NCBI RefSeq assembly: GCF_024679245.1
Contig: NC_090177.1
Coordinates: 50,069,353-50,133,352 of the forward strand
Source of the DNA: Pseudorasbora parva
Taxonomy: Eukaryota; Chordata; Actinopteri; Cypriniformes; Gobionidae
Direction of reading: 5' to 3'
Length of the DNA stretch: 64,000 nucleotides
Made by a program: the position numbers and the translations under genes. Position 1 is the first letter of the stretch; each line of letters opens with the position of its first letter. Below the pieces are notes generated by a model, which was not told the origin of the DNA, searched no databases, and saw only the letters and a list, made by a program, of their open reading frames with translations. Positions 47,959-58,348 of this stretch are shown here, in pieces.

Positions 47959-48156
47959 ACCGGTCTGGCGCCTTGCAGGTGTTTACACGTCTTGTTGGTA
48001 ATTGACTGGACTGTTTCTCAGTGGAAGAACTGTGATCCAGAGTCAGAGACTCTCTCCAGGACAAAAAGGCTAGCCTTAGTGGTCTAGCTTGAGAAGTTGC
48101 AGCAAAACACGGTAGAGGCCCACAGTCAGGATTTAGAAGGCTCATCGAAAAGTCCT

Positions 48157-48228
48157 TCCCTGGTGGTCTAGTGGTTAGGATTCGGCGCTCTCACCGCCGC
48201 GGCCCGGGTTCGATTCCCGGTCAGGGAA
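48157..48228 (+). tRNA. tRNA-Glu(CTC), form A
   Basis: As 367-438. Confidence 0.95.
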
Positions 48229-48282
48229 CAGTCTTTTTCCCTCCAACACAGCCAAGAAAGTGTTTGCATGTGAAAAATGACC

Positions 48283-48369
48283 TCCTTCGAGCCGGAGTCG
48301 AACCAGCGACCTAAGGATTTCCAACCTTCCACCTACAGTCCTCCGCTCTACCAGCTGAGCTATCGAAGG
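48283..48369 (-). tRNA. tRNA-Tyr(GTA), form a
   Basis: As 4651-4737. Confidence 0.94.
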
Positions 48370-48492
48370 CACGCAGGTGAGCAACAGAACCTCAACCTAT
48401 CAGGTTGCTGCAGCTCCACTGCCGGCTAAAAGTGCTTTTGCCGCAGACCGAAGCGCTGGCTGTTCAGTAAGGGAAGCCAAAACAATCACAAC

Positions 48493-48564
48493 TTCCCATA
48501 CCGGGAGTCGAACCCGGGCCGCCTTGGTGAAAACCAGGAATCCTGACCGCTAGACCATATGGCA
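48493..48564 (-). tRNA. tRNA-Glu(TTC), C2G and C40A
   Basis: As 41273-41344. Confidence 0.75.
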
Positions 48565-48989
48565 ATTCCTGCACCTATCAAGCAGGCTTGTGGGGGTGTT
48601 TTTCATCCATGTGGTACGTACAAGGGCAGGGTTCTGTTGAGCCCTTTGGCTTTCAGTGTGTGATCGTCCCCTTTAAAAATATGGGTATGATCCGAAGGCA
48701 TTGTTTACCGAATTCAGTTTTAACAGACTCAATGGAAGAAGCTGTCATTTGTTTCGCCCAGGGGGTGAAACTTTATCCCATTCTTGTGATCACATAATAG
48801 ATACTTAAAACTGCTCATTAAAGCAAGGTCCCTGTGACAGTACTTATGCGATGCATTTGAAAACACGCACGGTAATGAATGGTAAGCGCTATCTCGCAGA
48901 CAAAACAGCCTATGGTTGGACTGTCAATTTATAAGAAACATAAATCAATTTAATAATTAAAGGCTGAAAGCAAAGCAAAAACAATCGTT

Positions 48990-49062
48990 CGAGCCAGCCA
49001 GGAGTCGAACCTAGAATCTTCTGATCCGTAGTCAGACGCGTTATCCATTGCGCCACTGGCCC
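48990..49062 (-). tRNA. tRNA-Arg(ACG)
   Basis: As 1201-1273; unlike the other units with the 41273-type Glu(TTC), the A box is normal here. Confidence 0.93.
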
Positions 49063-49248
49063 ACTTTAGGAACGACTTGCTGGTGTTTATACGCGTCTTG
49101 TTGGTGTTTGACTGAACAGCTTCTCAGTGGAAGAACTGTGATCCAGAGTAAGAGATTCTCTCCAGGAGGAAAAGGCTAGCCTTAGAAGTTGCAGCAAAAT
49201 CTGGTAGAGGCCAACAGCCAGGATTTAGGAGGCGAATAAGAAAGTCCT

Positions 49249-49320
49249 TCCCTGGTGGTCTAGTGGTTAGGATTCGGCGCTCTCACCGCCGCGGCCCGGA
49301 TTTGATTCCCGGTCAGGGAA
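49249..49320 (+). tRNA. tRNA-Glu(CTC), form B
   Basis: As 1460-1531. Confidence 0.72.
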
Positions 49321-49374
49321 CATGCTTTTGCCTTGCAACTTAGCCAAGAAAGGGTTTGCATGTGAAAAGGGACC

Positions 49375-49461
49375 TCCTTCGAGCCGGAGTCGAACCAGCG
49401 ACCTAAGGATTGCCAACCTTTCACCTACAGTCCTCCGCTCTACCAGCTGAGCTATCGAAGG
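49375..49461 (-). tRNA. tRNA-Tyr(GTA), form b
   Basis: As 1586-1672. Confidence 0.93.
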
Positions 49462-49495
49462 CACAGAGATTACGAACGAAAGCTCAACCTATCAG

Positions 49496-49543
49496 AAATT
49501 TCTGATCCATAGTCAGACGCGTTTTCCATTAGGCCACTGGCCC
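49496..49543 (-). pseudogene. Truncated tRNA-Arg remnant
   Basis: As 121-168. Confidence 0.75.
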
Positions 49544-49741
49544 ACCGGTCTGGCGCCTTGCAGGTGTTTACACGTCTTGTTGGTAATTGACTGGACTGTT
49601 TCTCAGTGGAAGAACTGTGATCCAGAGTCAGAGACTCTCTCCAGGAAAAAAAGGCTAGCCTTAGTGGTCTAGCTTGAGAAGTTGCAGCAAAACACGGTAG
49701 AGGCCCACAGTCAGGATTTAGAAGGCTCATCGAAAAGTCCT

Positions 49742-49813
49742 TCCCTGGTGGTCTAGTGGTTAGGATTCTGCGCTCTCACCGCCGCGGCCCGGATTTGATT
49801 CCCGGTCAGGGAA
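49742..49813 (+). tRNA. tRNA-Glu(CTC), form B, G28T
   Basis: As 42522-42593. Confidence 0.6.
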
Positions 49814-49867
49814 CATGCTTTTGCCTTGCAACTTAGCCAAGAAAGGGTTTGCATGTGAAAAGGGACC

Positions 49868-49954
49868 TCCTTCGAGCCGGAGTCGAACCAGCGACCTAAG
49901 GATTGCCAACCTTTCACCTACAGTCCTCCGCTCTACCAGCTGAGCTATCGAAGG
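49868..49954 (-). tRNA. tRNA-Tyr(GTA), form b
   Basis: As 1586-1672. Confidence 0.93.
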
Positions 49955-49988
49955 CACAGAGATTACGAACGAAAGCTCAACCTATCAG

Positions 49989-50036
49989 AAATTTCTGATC
50001 CATAGTCAGACGCGTTTTCCATTAGGCCATTGGCCC
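49989..50036 (-). pseudogene. Truncated tRNA-Arg remnant
   Basis: As 121-168 with one change near the 5' end (GGGCCAATGG). Confidence 0.75.
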
Positions 50037-50234
50037 ACCGGTCTGGCGCCTTGCAGGTGTTTACACGTCTTGTTGGTAATTGACTGGACTGTTTCTCAGT
50101 GGAAGAACTGTGATCCAGAGTCAGAGACTCTCTCCAGGACAAAAAGGCTAGCCTTAGTGGTCTAGCTTGAGAAGTTGCAGCAAAACACGGTAGAGGCCCA
50201 CAGTCAGGATTTAGAAGGCTCATCGAAAAGTCCT

Positions 50235-50306
50235 TCCCTGGTGGTCTAGTGGTTAGGATTCGGCGCTCTCACCGCCGCGGCCCGGATTTGATTCCCGGTC
50301 AGGGAA
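50235..50306 (+). tRNA. tRNA-Glu(CTC), form B
   Basis: As 1460-1531. Confidence 0.72.
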
Positions 50307-50360
50307 CATGCTTTTGCCTTGCAACTTAGCCAAGAAAGGGTTTGCATGTGAAAAGGGACC

Positions 50361-50447
50361 TCCTTCGAGCCGGAGTCGAACCAGCGACCTAAGGATTGCC
50401 AACCTTTCACCTACAGTCCTCCGCTCTACCAGCTGAGCTATCGAAGG
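50361..50447 (-). tRNA. tRNA-Tyr(GTA), form b
   Basis: As 1586-1672. Confidence 0.93.
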
Positions 50448-50481
50448 TACAGAGATTACGAACGAAAGCTCAACCTATCAG

Positions 50482-50529
50482 AAATTTCTGATCCATAGTC
50501 AGACGCGTTTTCCATTAGGCCACTGGCCC
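50482..50529 (-). pseudogene. Truncated tRNA-Arg remnant
   Basis: As 121-168. Confidence 0.75.
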
Positions 50530-50727
50530 ACCGGTCTGGCGCCTTGCAGGTGTTTACACGTCTTGTTGGTAATTGACTGGACTGTTTCTCAGTGGAAGAA
50601 CTGTGATCCAGAGTCAGAGACTCTCTCCAGGACAAAAAGGCTAGCCTTAGTGGTCTAGCTTGAGAAGTTGCAGCAAAACACGGTAGAGGCCCACAGTCAG
50701 GATTTAGAAGGCTCATCGAAAAGTCCT

Positions 50728-50799
50728 TCCCTGGTGGTCTAGTGGTTAGGATTCGGCGCTCTCACCGCCGCGGCCCGGGTTCGATTCCCGGTCAGGGAA
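50728..50799 (+). tRNA. tRNA-Glu(CTC), form A
   Basis: As 367-438. Confidence 0.95.
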
Positions 50800-50853
50800 C
50801 AGTCTTTTTCCCTCCAACACAGCCAAGAAAGTGTTTGCATGTGAAAAATGACC

Positions 50854-50940
50854 TCCTTCGAGCCGGAGTCGAACCAGCGACCTAAGGATTTCCAACCTTC
50901 CACCGACAGTCCTCCGCTCTACCAGCTGAGCTATCGAAGG
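50854..50940 (-). tRNA. tRNA-Tyr body with Asp anticodon GTC
   Basis: Form a Tyr gene whose anticodon (plus-strand 50905-50907) reads GTC instead of GTA, a single A36C change. By the genetic code GUC decodes Asp GAU/GAC. Acceptor stem, A73, intron, B box and T5 terminator are normal, so the product could be charged with Tyr and read Asp codons. Unique in this window. Confidence 0.87.
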
Positions 50941-51063
50941 CACGCAGGTGAGCAACAGAACCTCAACCTATCAGGTTGCTGCAGCTCCACTGCCGGCTAA
51001 AAGTGCTTTTGCCGCAGACCGAAGCGCTGGCTGTTCAGTAAGGGAAGCCAAAACAATCACAAC

Positions 51064-51135
51064 TTCCCATACCGGGAGTCGAACCCGGGCCGCCTGGGTG
51101 AAAACCAGGAATCCTGACCGCTAGACCATATGGGA
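51064..51135 (-). tRNA. tRNA-Glu(TTC)
   Basis: As 704-775. Confidence 0.95.
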
Positions 51136-51560
51136 ATTCCTGCACCTATCAAGCAGGCTTGTGGGGGTGTTTTTCATCCATGTGGTACGTACAAGGGCAG
51201 GGTTCTGTTGAGCCCTTTGGCTTTCAGTGTGTGATCGTCCCCTTTAAAAATATGGGTATGATCCGAAGGCATTGTTTACCGAATTCAGTTTTAACAGACT
51301 CAATGGAAGAAGCTGTCATTTGTTTCGCCCAGGGGGTGAAACTTTATCCCATTCTTGTGATCACATAATAGATACTTAAAACTGCTCATTAAAGCAAGGT
51401 CCCTGTGACAGTACTTATGCGATGCATTTGAAAACACGCACGGTAATGAATGGTAAGCGCTATCTCGCAGACAAAACAGCCTATGGTTGGACTGTCAATT
51501 TATAAGAAACATAAATCAATTTAATAATTAAAGGCTGAAAGCAAAGCAAAAACAATCGTT

Positions 51561-51633
51561 CGAGCCAGCCAGGAGTCGAACCTAGAATCTACTGATCCGT
51601 AGTCAGACGCGTTATCCATTGCGCCACTGGCCC
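51561..51633 (-). tRNA. tRNA-Arg(ACG), A43T
   Basis: As 1201-1273 with TCAGT closing the anticodon stem (U-U mismatch at 27-43). Private to this copy. Confidence 0.88.
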
Positions 51634-51819
51634 ACTTTAGGAATGACTTGCTGGTGTTTATACGCGTCTTGTTGGTGTTTGACTGAACAGCTTCTCAGTG
51701 GAAGAACTGTGATCCAGAGTAAGAGATTCTCTCCAGGAGGAAAAGGCTAGCCTTAGAAGTTGCAGCAAAATCTGGTAGAGGCCAACAGCCAGGATTTAGG
51801 AGGCGAATAAGAAAGTCCT

Positions 51820-51891
51820 TCCCTGGTGGTCTAGTGGTTAGGATTCGGCGCTCTCACCGCCGCGGCCCGGATTTGATTCCCGGTCAGGGAA
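51820..51891 (+). tRNA. tRNA-Glu(CTC), form B
   Basis: As 1460-1531. Confidence 0.72.
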
Positions 51892-51945
51892 CATGCTTTT
51901 GCCTTGCAACTTAGCCAAGAAAGGGTTTGCATGTGAAAAGGGACC

Positions 51946-52032
51946 TCCTTCGAGCCTGAGTCGAACCAGCGACCTAAGGATTGCCAACCTTTCACCTACA
52001 GTCCTCCGCTCTACCAGCTGAGCTATCGAAGG
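51946..52032 (-). tRNA. tRNA-Tyr(GTA), form b, C62A
   Basis: As 47297-47383. Confidence 0.85.
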
Positions 52033-52066
52033 CACAGAGATTACGAACGAAAGCTCAACCTATCAG

Positions 52067-52114
52067 AAATTTCTGATCCATAGTCAGACGCGTTTTCCAT
52101 TAGGCCACTGGCCC
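52067..52114 (-). pseudogene. Truncated tRNA-Arg remnant
   Basis: As 121-168. Confidence 0.75.
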
Positions 52115-52312
52115 ACCGGTCTGGCGCCTTGCAGGTGTTTACACGTCTTGTTGGTAATTGACTGGACTGTTTCTCAGTGGAAGAACTGTGATCCAGAGTC
52201 AGAGACTCTCTCCAGGACAAAAAGGCTAGCCTTAGTGGTCTAGCTTGAGAAGTTGCAGCAAAACACGGTAGAGGCCCACAGTCAGGATTTAGAAGGCTCA
52301 TCGAAAAGTCCT

Positions 52313-52384
52313 TCCCTGGTGGTCTAGTGGTTAGGATTCGGCGCTCTCACCGCCGCGGCCCGGATTTGATTCCCGGTCAGGGAA
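52313..52384 (+). tRNA. tRNA-Glu(CTC), form B in the form A slot
   Basis: As 28856-28927. Confidence 0.72.
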
Positions 52385-52438
52385 CATGCTTTTGCCTTGC
52401 AACTTATCCAAGAAAGGGTTTGCATGTGAAAAGGGACC

Positions 52439-52525
52439 TCCTTCGAGCCGGAGTCGAACCAGCGACCTAAGGATTGCCAACCTTCCACCTACAGTCCTCC
52501 GCTCTACCAGCTGAGCTATCGAAGG
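52439..52525 (-). tRNA. tRNA-Tyr(GTA), a/b hybrid
   Basis: As 28982-29068. Confidence 0.93.
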
Positions 52526-52648
52526 CACGCAGGTGAGCAACAGAACCTCAACCTATCAGGTTGCTGCAGCTCCACTGCCGGCTAAAAGTGCTTTTGCCGC
52601 AGACCGAAGCGCTGGCTGTTCAGTAAGGGAAGCCAAAACAATCACAAC

Positions 52649-52720
52649 TTCCCATATTGGGAGTCGAACCCGGGCCACCTGGGTGAAAACCAGGAATCCT
52701 GACCGCTAGACCATATGGGA
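52649..52720 (-). tRNA. tRNA-Glu(TTC), broken T stem
   Basis: As 33348-33419, with an intact T loop. Confidence 0.7.
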
Positions 52721-53145
52721 ATTCCTGCACCTATCAAGCAAGCTTGTGGGGGTGTTTTTCATCCATGTGGTACGTACAAGGGCAGGGTTCTGTTGAGCCC
52801 TTTGGCTTTCAGTGTGTGATCGTCCCCTTTAAAAATATGGGTATGATCCGAAGGCATTGTTTACCGAATTCAGTTTTAACAGACTCAATGGAAGAAGCTG
52901 TCATTTGTTTCGCCCAGGGGGTGAAACTTTATCCCATTCTTGTGATCACATAATAGATACTTAAAACTGCTCATTAAAGCAAGGTCCCTGTGACAGTACT
53001 TATGTGATGCATTTGAAAACACGCACCGTAATGAATGGTAAGCGCTATCTCGCAGACAAAACAGCCTATGGTTGGACTGTCAATTTATAAGAAACATAAA
53101 TCAATTTAATAATTAAAGGCTGAAAGCAAAGCAAAAACAATCGTT

Positions 53146-53218
53146 CGAGCCAGCCAGGAGTCGAACCTAGAATCTTCTGATCCGTAGTCAGACGCGTTAT
53201 CCATTGCGCCACTGGCCT
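53146..53218 (-). tRNA. tRNA-Arg(ACG), G1A
   Basis: As 1201-1273 with first base A (A-C at 1-72); unlike 33845 the B box is normal. Confidence 0.84.
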
Positions 53219-53404
53219 ACTGTAGGAACGACTTGCTGGTGTTTATACGCGTCTTGTTGGTGTTTGACTGAACAGCTTCTCAGTGGAAGAACTGTGATCC
53301 AGAGTAAGAGATTCTCTCCAAGAGGAAAAGGCTAGCCTTAGAAGTTGCAGCAAAATCTGGTAGAGGCCAACAGCCAGGATTTAGGAGGCGAATAAGAAAG
53401 TCCT

Positions 53405-53476
53405 TCCCTGGTGGTCTAGTGGTTAGGATTCGGCGCTCTCACCGCCGCGGCCCGGATTTGATTCCCGGTCAGGGAA
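53405..53476 (+). tRNA. tRNA-Glu(CTC), form B
   Basis: As 1460-1531. Confidence 0.72.
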
Positions 53477-53530
53477 CATGCTTTTGCCTTGCAACTTAGC
53501 CAAGAAAGGGTTTGCATGTGAAAAGGGACC

Positions 53531-53617
53531 TCCTTCGAGCCGGAGTCGAACCAGCGACCTAAGGATTGCCAACCTTTCACCTACAGTCCTCCGCTCTACC
53601 AGCTGAGCTATCGAAGG
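53531..53617 (-). tRNA. tRNA-Tyr(GTA), form b
   Basis: As 1586-1672. Confidence 0.93.
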
Positions 53618-53651
53618 CACAGAGGTTACGAACGAAAGCTCAACCTATCAG

Positions 53652-53699
53652 AAATTTCTGATCCATAGTCAGACGCGTTTTCCATTAGGCCACTGGCCC
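53652..53699 (-). pseudogene. Truncated tRNA-Arg remnant
   Basis: As 121-168. Confidence 0.75.
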
Positions 53700-53897
53700 A
53701 CCGGTCTGGCGCCTTGCAGGTGTTTACACATCTTGTTGGTAATTGACTGGACTGTTTCTCAGTGGAAGAACTGTGATCCAGAGTCAGAGACTCTCTCCAG
53801 GACAAAAAGGCTAGTCTTAGTGGTCTAGCTTGAGAAGTTGCAGCAAAACACGGTAGAGGCCCACAGTCAGGATTTAGAAGGCTCATTGAAAAGTCCT

Positions 53898-53969
53898 TCC
53901 CTGGTGGTCTAGTGGTTAGGATTCGGCGCTCTCACTGCCGCGGCCCGGGTTCGATTCCCGGTCAGGGAA
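53898..53969 (+). tRNA. tRNA-Glu(CTC), form A, C39T
   Basis: As 40937-41008. Confidence 0.92.
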
Positions 53970-54023
53970 CAGTCTTTTTCCCTCCAACACAGCCAAGAAA
54001 GTGTTTGCATGTGAAAAATGACC

Positions 54024-54110
54024 TCCTTCGAGCCGGAGTCGAACCAGCGACCTAAGGATTTCCAACCTTCCACCTACAGTCCTCCGCTCTACCAGCTGAG
54101 CTATCGAAGG
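54024..54110 (-). tRNA. tRNA-Tyr(GTA), form a
   Basis: As 4651-4737. Confidence 0.94.
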
Positions 54111-54233
54111 CACGCAGGTGAGCAACAGAACCTCAACCTATCAGGTTGCTGCAGCTCCACTGCCGGCTAAAAGTGCTTTTGCCGCAGACCGAAGCGCTGG
54201 CTGTTCAGTAAGGGAAGCCAAAACAATCACAAC

Positions 54234-54305
54234 TTCCCATACCGGGAGTCGAACCCGGGCCGCCTTGGTGAAAACCAGGAATCCTGACCGCTAGACCATA
54301 TGGCA
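54234..54305 (-). tRNA. tRNA-Glu(TTC), C2G and C40A
   Basis: As 41273-41344. Confidence 0.75.
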
Positions 54306-54730
54306 ATTCCTGCACCTATCAAGCAGGCTTGTGGGGGTGTTTTTCATCCATGTGGTACGTACAAGGGCAGGGTTCTGTTGAGCCCTTTGGCTTTCAGTGT
54401 GTGATCGTCCCCTTTAAAAATATGGGTATGATCCGAAGGCATTGTTTACCGAATTCAGTTTTAACAGACTCAATGGAACAAGCTGTCATTTGTTTCGCCC
54501 AGGGGGTGAAACTTTATCCCATTCTTGTGATCACATAATAGATACTTAAAACTGCTCATTAAAGCAAGGTCCCTGTGACAGTACTTATGCGATGCATTTG
54601 AAAACACGCACGGTAATGAATGGTAAGCGCTATCTCGCAGACAAAACAGCCTATGGTTGGACTGTCAATTTATAAGAAACATAAATCAATTTAATAATTA
54701 AAGGCTGAAAGCAAAGCAAAAACAATCGTT

Positions 54731-54803
54731 CGAGCCAGCCAGGAGTCGAACCTAGAATCTTCTGATCCGTAGTCAGACGCGTTATCCATTGCCCCACTGG
54801 CCC
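54731..54803 (-). tRNA. tRNA-Arg(ACG), C11G
   Basis: As 41770-41842. Confidence 0.82.
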
Positions 54804-54989
54804 ACTTTAGGAACGACTTGCTGGTGTTTATACGCGTCTTGTTGGTGTTTGACTGAACAGCTTCTCAGTGGAAGAACTGTGATCCAGAGTAAGAGATTCT
54901 CTCCAGGAGGAAAAGGCTAGCCTTAGAAGTTGCAGCAAAATCTGGTAGAGGCCAACAGCCAGGATTTAGGAGGCGAATAAGAAAGTCCT

Positions 54990-55061
54990 TCCCTGGTGGT
55001 CTAGTGGTTAGGATTCGGCGCTCTCACCGCCGCGGCCCGGATTTGATTCCCGGTCAGGGAA
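54990..55061 (+). tRNA. tRNA-Glu(CTC), form B
   Basis: As 1460-1531. Confidence 0.72.
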
Positions 55062-55115
55062 CATGCTTTTGCCTTGCAACTTAGCCAAGAAAGGGTTTGC
55101 ATGTGAAAAGGGACC

Positions 55116-55202
55116 TCCTTCGAGCCGGAGTCGAACCAGCGACCTAAGGATTGCCAACCTTTCACCTACAGTCCTCCGCTCTACCAGCTGAGCTATCGAA
55201 GG
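55116..55202 (-). tRNA. tRNA-Tyr(GTA), form b
   Basis: As 1586-1672. Confidence 0.93.
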
Positions 55203-55236
55203 CACAGAGATTACGAACGAAAGCTCAACCTATCAG

Positions 55237-55284
55237 AAATTTCTGATCCATAGTCAGACGCGTTTTCCATTAGGCCACTGGCCC
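55237..55284 (-). pseudogene. Truncated tRNA-Arg remnant
   Basis: As 121-168. Confidence 0.75.
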
Positions 55285-55482
55285 ACCGGTCTGGCGCCTT
55301 GCAGGTGTTTACACGTCTTGTTGGTAATTGACTGGACTGTTTCTCAGTGGAAGAACTGTGATCCAGAGTCAGAGACTCTCTCCAGGAAAAAAAGGCTAGC
55401 CTTAGTGGTCTAGCTTGAGAAGTTGCAGCAAAACACGGTAGAGGCCCACAGTCAGGATTTAGAAGGCTCATCGAAAAGTCCT

Positions 55483-55554
55483 TCCCTGGTGGTCTAGTGG
55501 TTAGGATTCTGCGCTCTCACCGCCGCGGCCCGGATTTGATTCCCGGTCAGGGAA
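55483..55554 (+). tRNA. tRNA-Glu(CTC), form B, G28T
   Basis: As 42522-42593. Confidence 0.6.
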
Positions 55555-55608
55555 CATGCTTTTGCCTTGCAACTTAGCCAAGAAAGGGTTTGCATGTGAA
55601 AAGGGACC

Positions 55609-55695
55609 TCCTTCGAGCCGGAGTCGAACCAGCGACCTAAGGATTGCCAACCTTTCACCTACAGTCCTCCGCTCTACCAGCTGAGCTATCGAAGG
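55609..55695 (-). tRNA. tRNA-Tyr(GTA), form b
   Basis: As 1586-1672. Confidence 0.93.
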
Positions 55696-55729
55696 CACAG
55701 AGATTACGAACGAAAGCTCAACCTATCAG

Positions 55730-55777
55730 AAATTTCTGATCCATAGTCAGACGCGTTTTCCATTAGGCCACTGGCCC
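55730..55777 (-). pseudogene. Truncated tRNA-Arg remnant
   Basis: As 121-168. Confidence 0.75.
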
Positions 55778-55975
55778 ACCGGTCTGGCGCCTTGCAGGTG
55801 TTTACACGTCTTGTTGGTAATTGACTGGACTGTTTCTCAGTGGAAGAACTGTGATCCAGAGTCAGAGACTCTCTCCAGGACAAAAAGGCTAGCCTTAGTG
55901 GTCTAGCTTGAGAAGTTGCAGCAAAACAGGGTAGAGGCCCACAGTCAGGATTTAGAAGGCTCATCGAAAAGTCCT

Positions 55976-56047
55976 TCCCTGGTGGTCTAGTGGTTAGGAT
56001 TCGGCGCTCTCACCGCCGCGGCCCGGATTTGATTCCCGGTCAGGGAA
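55976..56047 (+). tRNA. tRNA-Glu(CTC), form B
   Basis: As 1460-1531. Confidence 0.72.
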
Positions 56048-56101
56048 CATGCTTTTGCCTTGCAACTTAGCCAAGAAAGGGTTTGCATGTGAAAAGGGAC
56101 C

Positions 56102-56188
56102 TCCTTCGAGCCGGAGTCGAACCAGCGACCTAAGGATTGCCAACCTTTCACCTACAGTCCTCCGCTCTACCAGCTGAGCTATCGAAGG
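56102..56188 (-). tRNA. tRNA-Tyr(GTA), form b
   Basis: As 1586-1672. Confidence 0.93.
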
Positions 56189-56222
56189 TACAGAGATTAC
56201 GAACGAAAGCTCAACCTATCAG

Positions 56223-56270
56223 AAATTTCTGATCCATAGTCAGACGCGTTTTCCATTAGGCCACTGGCCC
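56223..56270 (-). pseudogene. Truncated tRNA-Arg remnant
   Basis: As 121-168. Confidence 0.75.
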
Positions 56271-56468
56271 ACCGGTCTGGCGCCTTGCAGGTGTTTACAC
56301 GTCTTGTTGGTAATTGACTGGACTGTTTCTCAGTGGAAGAACTGTGATCCAGAGTCAGAGACTCTCTCCAGGACAAAAAGGCTAGCCTTAGTGGTCTAGC
56401 TTGAGAAGTTGCAGCAAAACACGGTAGAGGCCCACAGTCAGGATTTAGAAGGCTCATCGAAAAGTCCT

Positions 56469-56540
56469 TCCCTGGTGGTCTAGTGGTTAGGATTCGGCGC
56501 TCTCACCGCCGCGGCCCGGGTTCGATTCCCGGTCAGGGAA
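56469..56540 (+). tRNA. tRNA-Glu(CTC), form A
   Basis: As 367-438. Confidence 0.95.
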
Positions 56541-56594
56541 CAGTCTTTTTCCCTCCAACACAGCCAAGAAAGTGTTTGCATGTGAAAAATGACC

Positions 56595-56681
56595 GCCTTC
56601 GAGCCGGAGTCGAACCAGCGACCTAAGGATTTCCAACCTTCCACCTACAGTCCTCCGCTCTACCAGCTGAGCTATCGAAGG
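56595..56681 (-). tRNA. tRNA-Tyr(GTA), form a, discriminator A73C
   Basis: As 4651-4737, but the base after the acceptor stem (plus-strand 56595) is G, so position 73 is C. A73 is a major TyrRS identity base, so charging may be affected. Confidence 0.88.
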
Positions 56682-56804
56682 CACGCAGGTGAGCAACAGA
56701 ACCTCAACCTATCAGGTTGCTGCAGCTCCACTGCCGGCTAAAAGTGCTTTTGCCGCAGACCGAAGCGCTGGCTGTTCAGTAAGGGAAGCCAAAACAATCA
56801 CAAC

Positions 56805-56876
56805 TTCCCATACCGGGAGTCGAACCCGGGCCGCCTGGGTGAAAACCAGGAATCCTGACCGCTAGACCATATGGGA
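56805..56876 (-). tRNA. tRNA-Glu(TTC)
   Basis: As 704-775. Confidence 0.95.
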
Positions 56877-57301
56877 ATTCCTGCACCTATCAAGCAGGCT
56901 TGTGGGGGTGTTTTTCATCCATGTGGTACGTACAAGGGCAGGGTTCTGTTGAGCCCTTTGGCTTTCAGTGTGTGATCGTCCCCTTTAAAAATATGGGTAT
57001 GATCCGAAGGCATTGTTTACCGAATTCAGTTTTAACAGACTCAATGGAAGAAGCTGTCATTTGTTTCGCCCAGGGGGTGAAACTTTATCCCATTCTTGTG
57101 ATCACATAATAGATACTTAAAACTGCTCATTAAAGCAAGGACCCTGTGACAGTACTTATGCGATGCATTTGAAAACACGCACGGTAATGAATGGTAAGCG
57201 CTATCTCGCAGACAAAACAGCCTATGGTTGGACTGTCAATTTATAAGAAACATAAATCAATTTAATAATTAAAGGTTGAAAGCAAAGCAAAAACAATCGT
57301 T

Positions 57302-57374
57302 CGAGCCAGCCAGGAGTCGAACCTAGAATCTTCTGATCCGTAGTCAGACGCGTTATCCATTGCGCCACTGGCCC
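57302..57374 (-). tRNA. tRNA-Arg(ACG)
   Basis: As 1201-1273. Confidence 0.93.
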
Positions 57375-57560
57375 ACTGTAGGAACGACTTGCTGGTGTTT
57401 ATACGCGTCTTGTTGGTGTTTGACTGAACAGCTTCTCAGTGGAAGAACTGTGATCCAGAGTAAGAGATTCTCTCCAGGAGGAAAAGGCTAGCCTTAGAAG
57501 TTGCAGCAAAATCTGGTAGAGGCCAACAGCCAGGATTTAGGAGGCGAATAAGAAAGTCCT

Positions 57561-57632
57561 TCCCTGGTGGTCTAGTGGTTAGGATTCGGCGCTCTCACCG
57601 CCGCGGCCCGGATTTGATTCCCGGTCAGGGAA
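57561..57632 (+). tRNA. tRNA-Glu(CTC), form B
   Basis: As 1460-1531. Confidence 0.72.
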
Positions 57633-57686
57633 CATGCTTTTGCCTTGCAACTTAGCCAAGAAAGGGTTTGCATGTGAAAAGGGACC

Positions 57687-57773
57687 TCCTTCGAGCCGGA
57701 GTCGAACCAGCGACCTAAGGATTGCCAACCTTTCACCTACAGTCCTCCGCTCTACCAGCTGAGCTATCGAAGG
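57687..57773 (-). tRNA. tRNA-Tyr(GTA), form b
   Basis: As 1586-1672. Confidence 0.93.
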
Positions 57774-57807
57774 CACAGAGATTACGAACGAAAGCTCAAC
57801 CTATCAG

Positions 57808-57855
57808 AAATTTCTGATCCATAGTCAGACGCGTTTTCCATTAGGCCACTGGCCC
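57808..57855 (-). pseudogene. Truncated tRNA-Arg remnant
   Basis: As 121-168. Confidence 0.75.
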
Positions 57856-58053
57856 ACCGGTCTGGCGCCTTGCAGGTGTTTACACGTCTTGTTGGTAATT
57901 GACTGGACTGTTTCTCAGTGGAAGAACTGTGATCCAGAGTCAGAGACTCTCTCCAGGATAAAAAGGCTAGCCTTAGTGGTCTAGCTTGAGAAGTTGCAGC
58001 AAAACACGGTAGAGGCCCACAGTCAGGATTTAGAAGGCTCATCAAAAAGCCCT

Positions 58054-58125
58054 TCCCTGGTGGTCTAGTGGTTAGGATTCGGCGCTCTCACCGCCGCGGC
58101 CCTGATTTGATTCCCGGTCAGGGAA
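58054..58125 (+). tRNA. tRNA-Glu(CTC), form B, extra T-stem change
   Basis: Form B with CCTGATT for CCGGATT, a further T-stem mismatch. Probably inactive. Confidence 0.55.
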
Positions 58126-58179
58126 CATGCTTTTGCCTTGCAACTTAGCCAAGAAAGGGTTTGCATGTGAAAAGGGACC

Positions 58180-58266
58180 TCCTTCGAGCCGGAGTCGAAC
58201 CAGCGACCTAAGGATTGCCAACCTTTCACCTACAGTCCTCCGCTCTACCAGCTGAGCTATCTAAGG
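58180..58266 (-). tRNA. tRNA-Tyr(GTA), form b, C5A
   Basis: Acceptor CCTTAGA with an A-G mismatch at 5-68, as at 45219, but with a normal variable loop. Confidence 0.85.
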
Positions 58267-58300
58267 CACAGAGATTACGAACGAAAGCTCAACCTATCAC

Positions 58301-58348
58301 AAATTTCTGATCCATAGTCAGACGCGTTTTCCATTAGGCCACTGGCCC
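58301..58348 (-). pseudogene. Truncated tRNA-Arg remnant
   Basis: As 45340-45387. It is the first part of the fused module described under the 58275 finding. Confidence 0.75.

Larger units (their letters stand above)
39688..48369. repeat. 12,961-bp-offset higher-order repeat, copy 1
   Basis: Shares rare variants with the block at 52649, offset 12,961 bp: T-stem damage in Glu(TTC) (39688/52649), C39T in Glu (40937/53898), C2G plus C40A in Glu(TTC) (41273/54234), C11G in Arg (41770/54731), G28T in Glu (42522/55483) and C5A in Tyr (45219/58180). After the extra module near 45.6 kb the offset drops to 12,468 bp. Confidence 0.85.
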
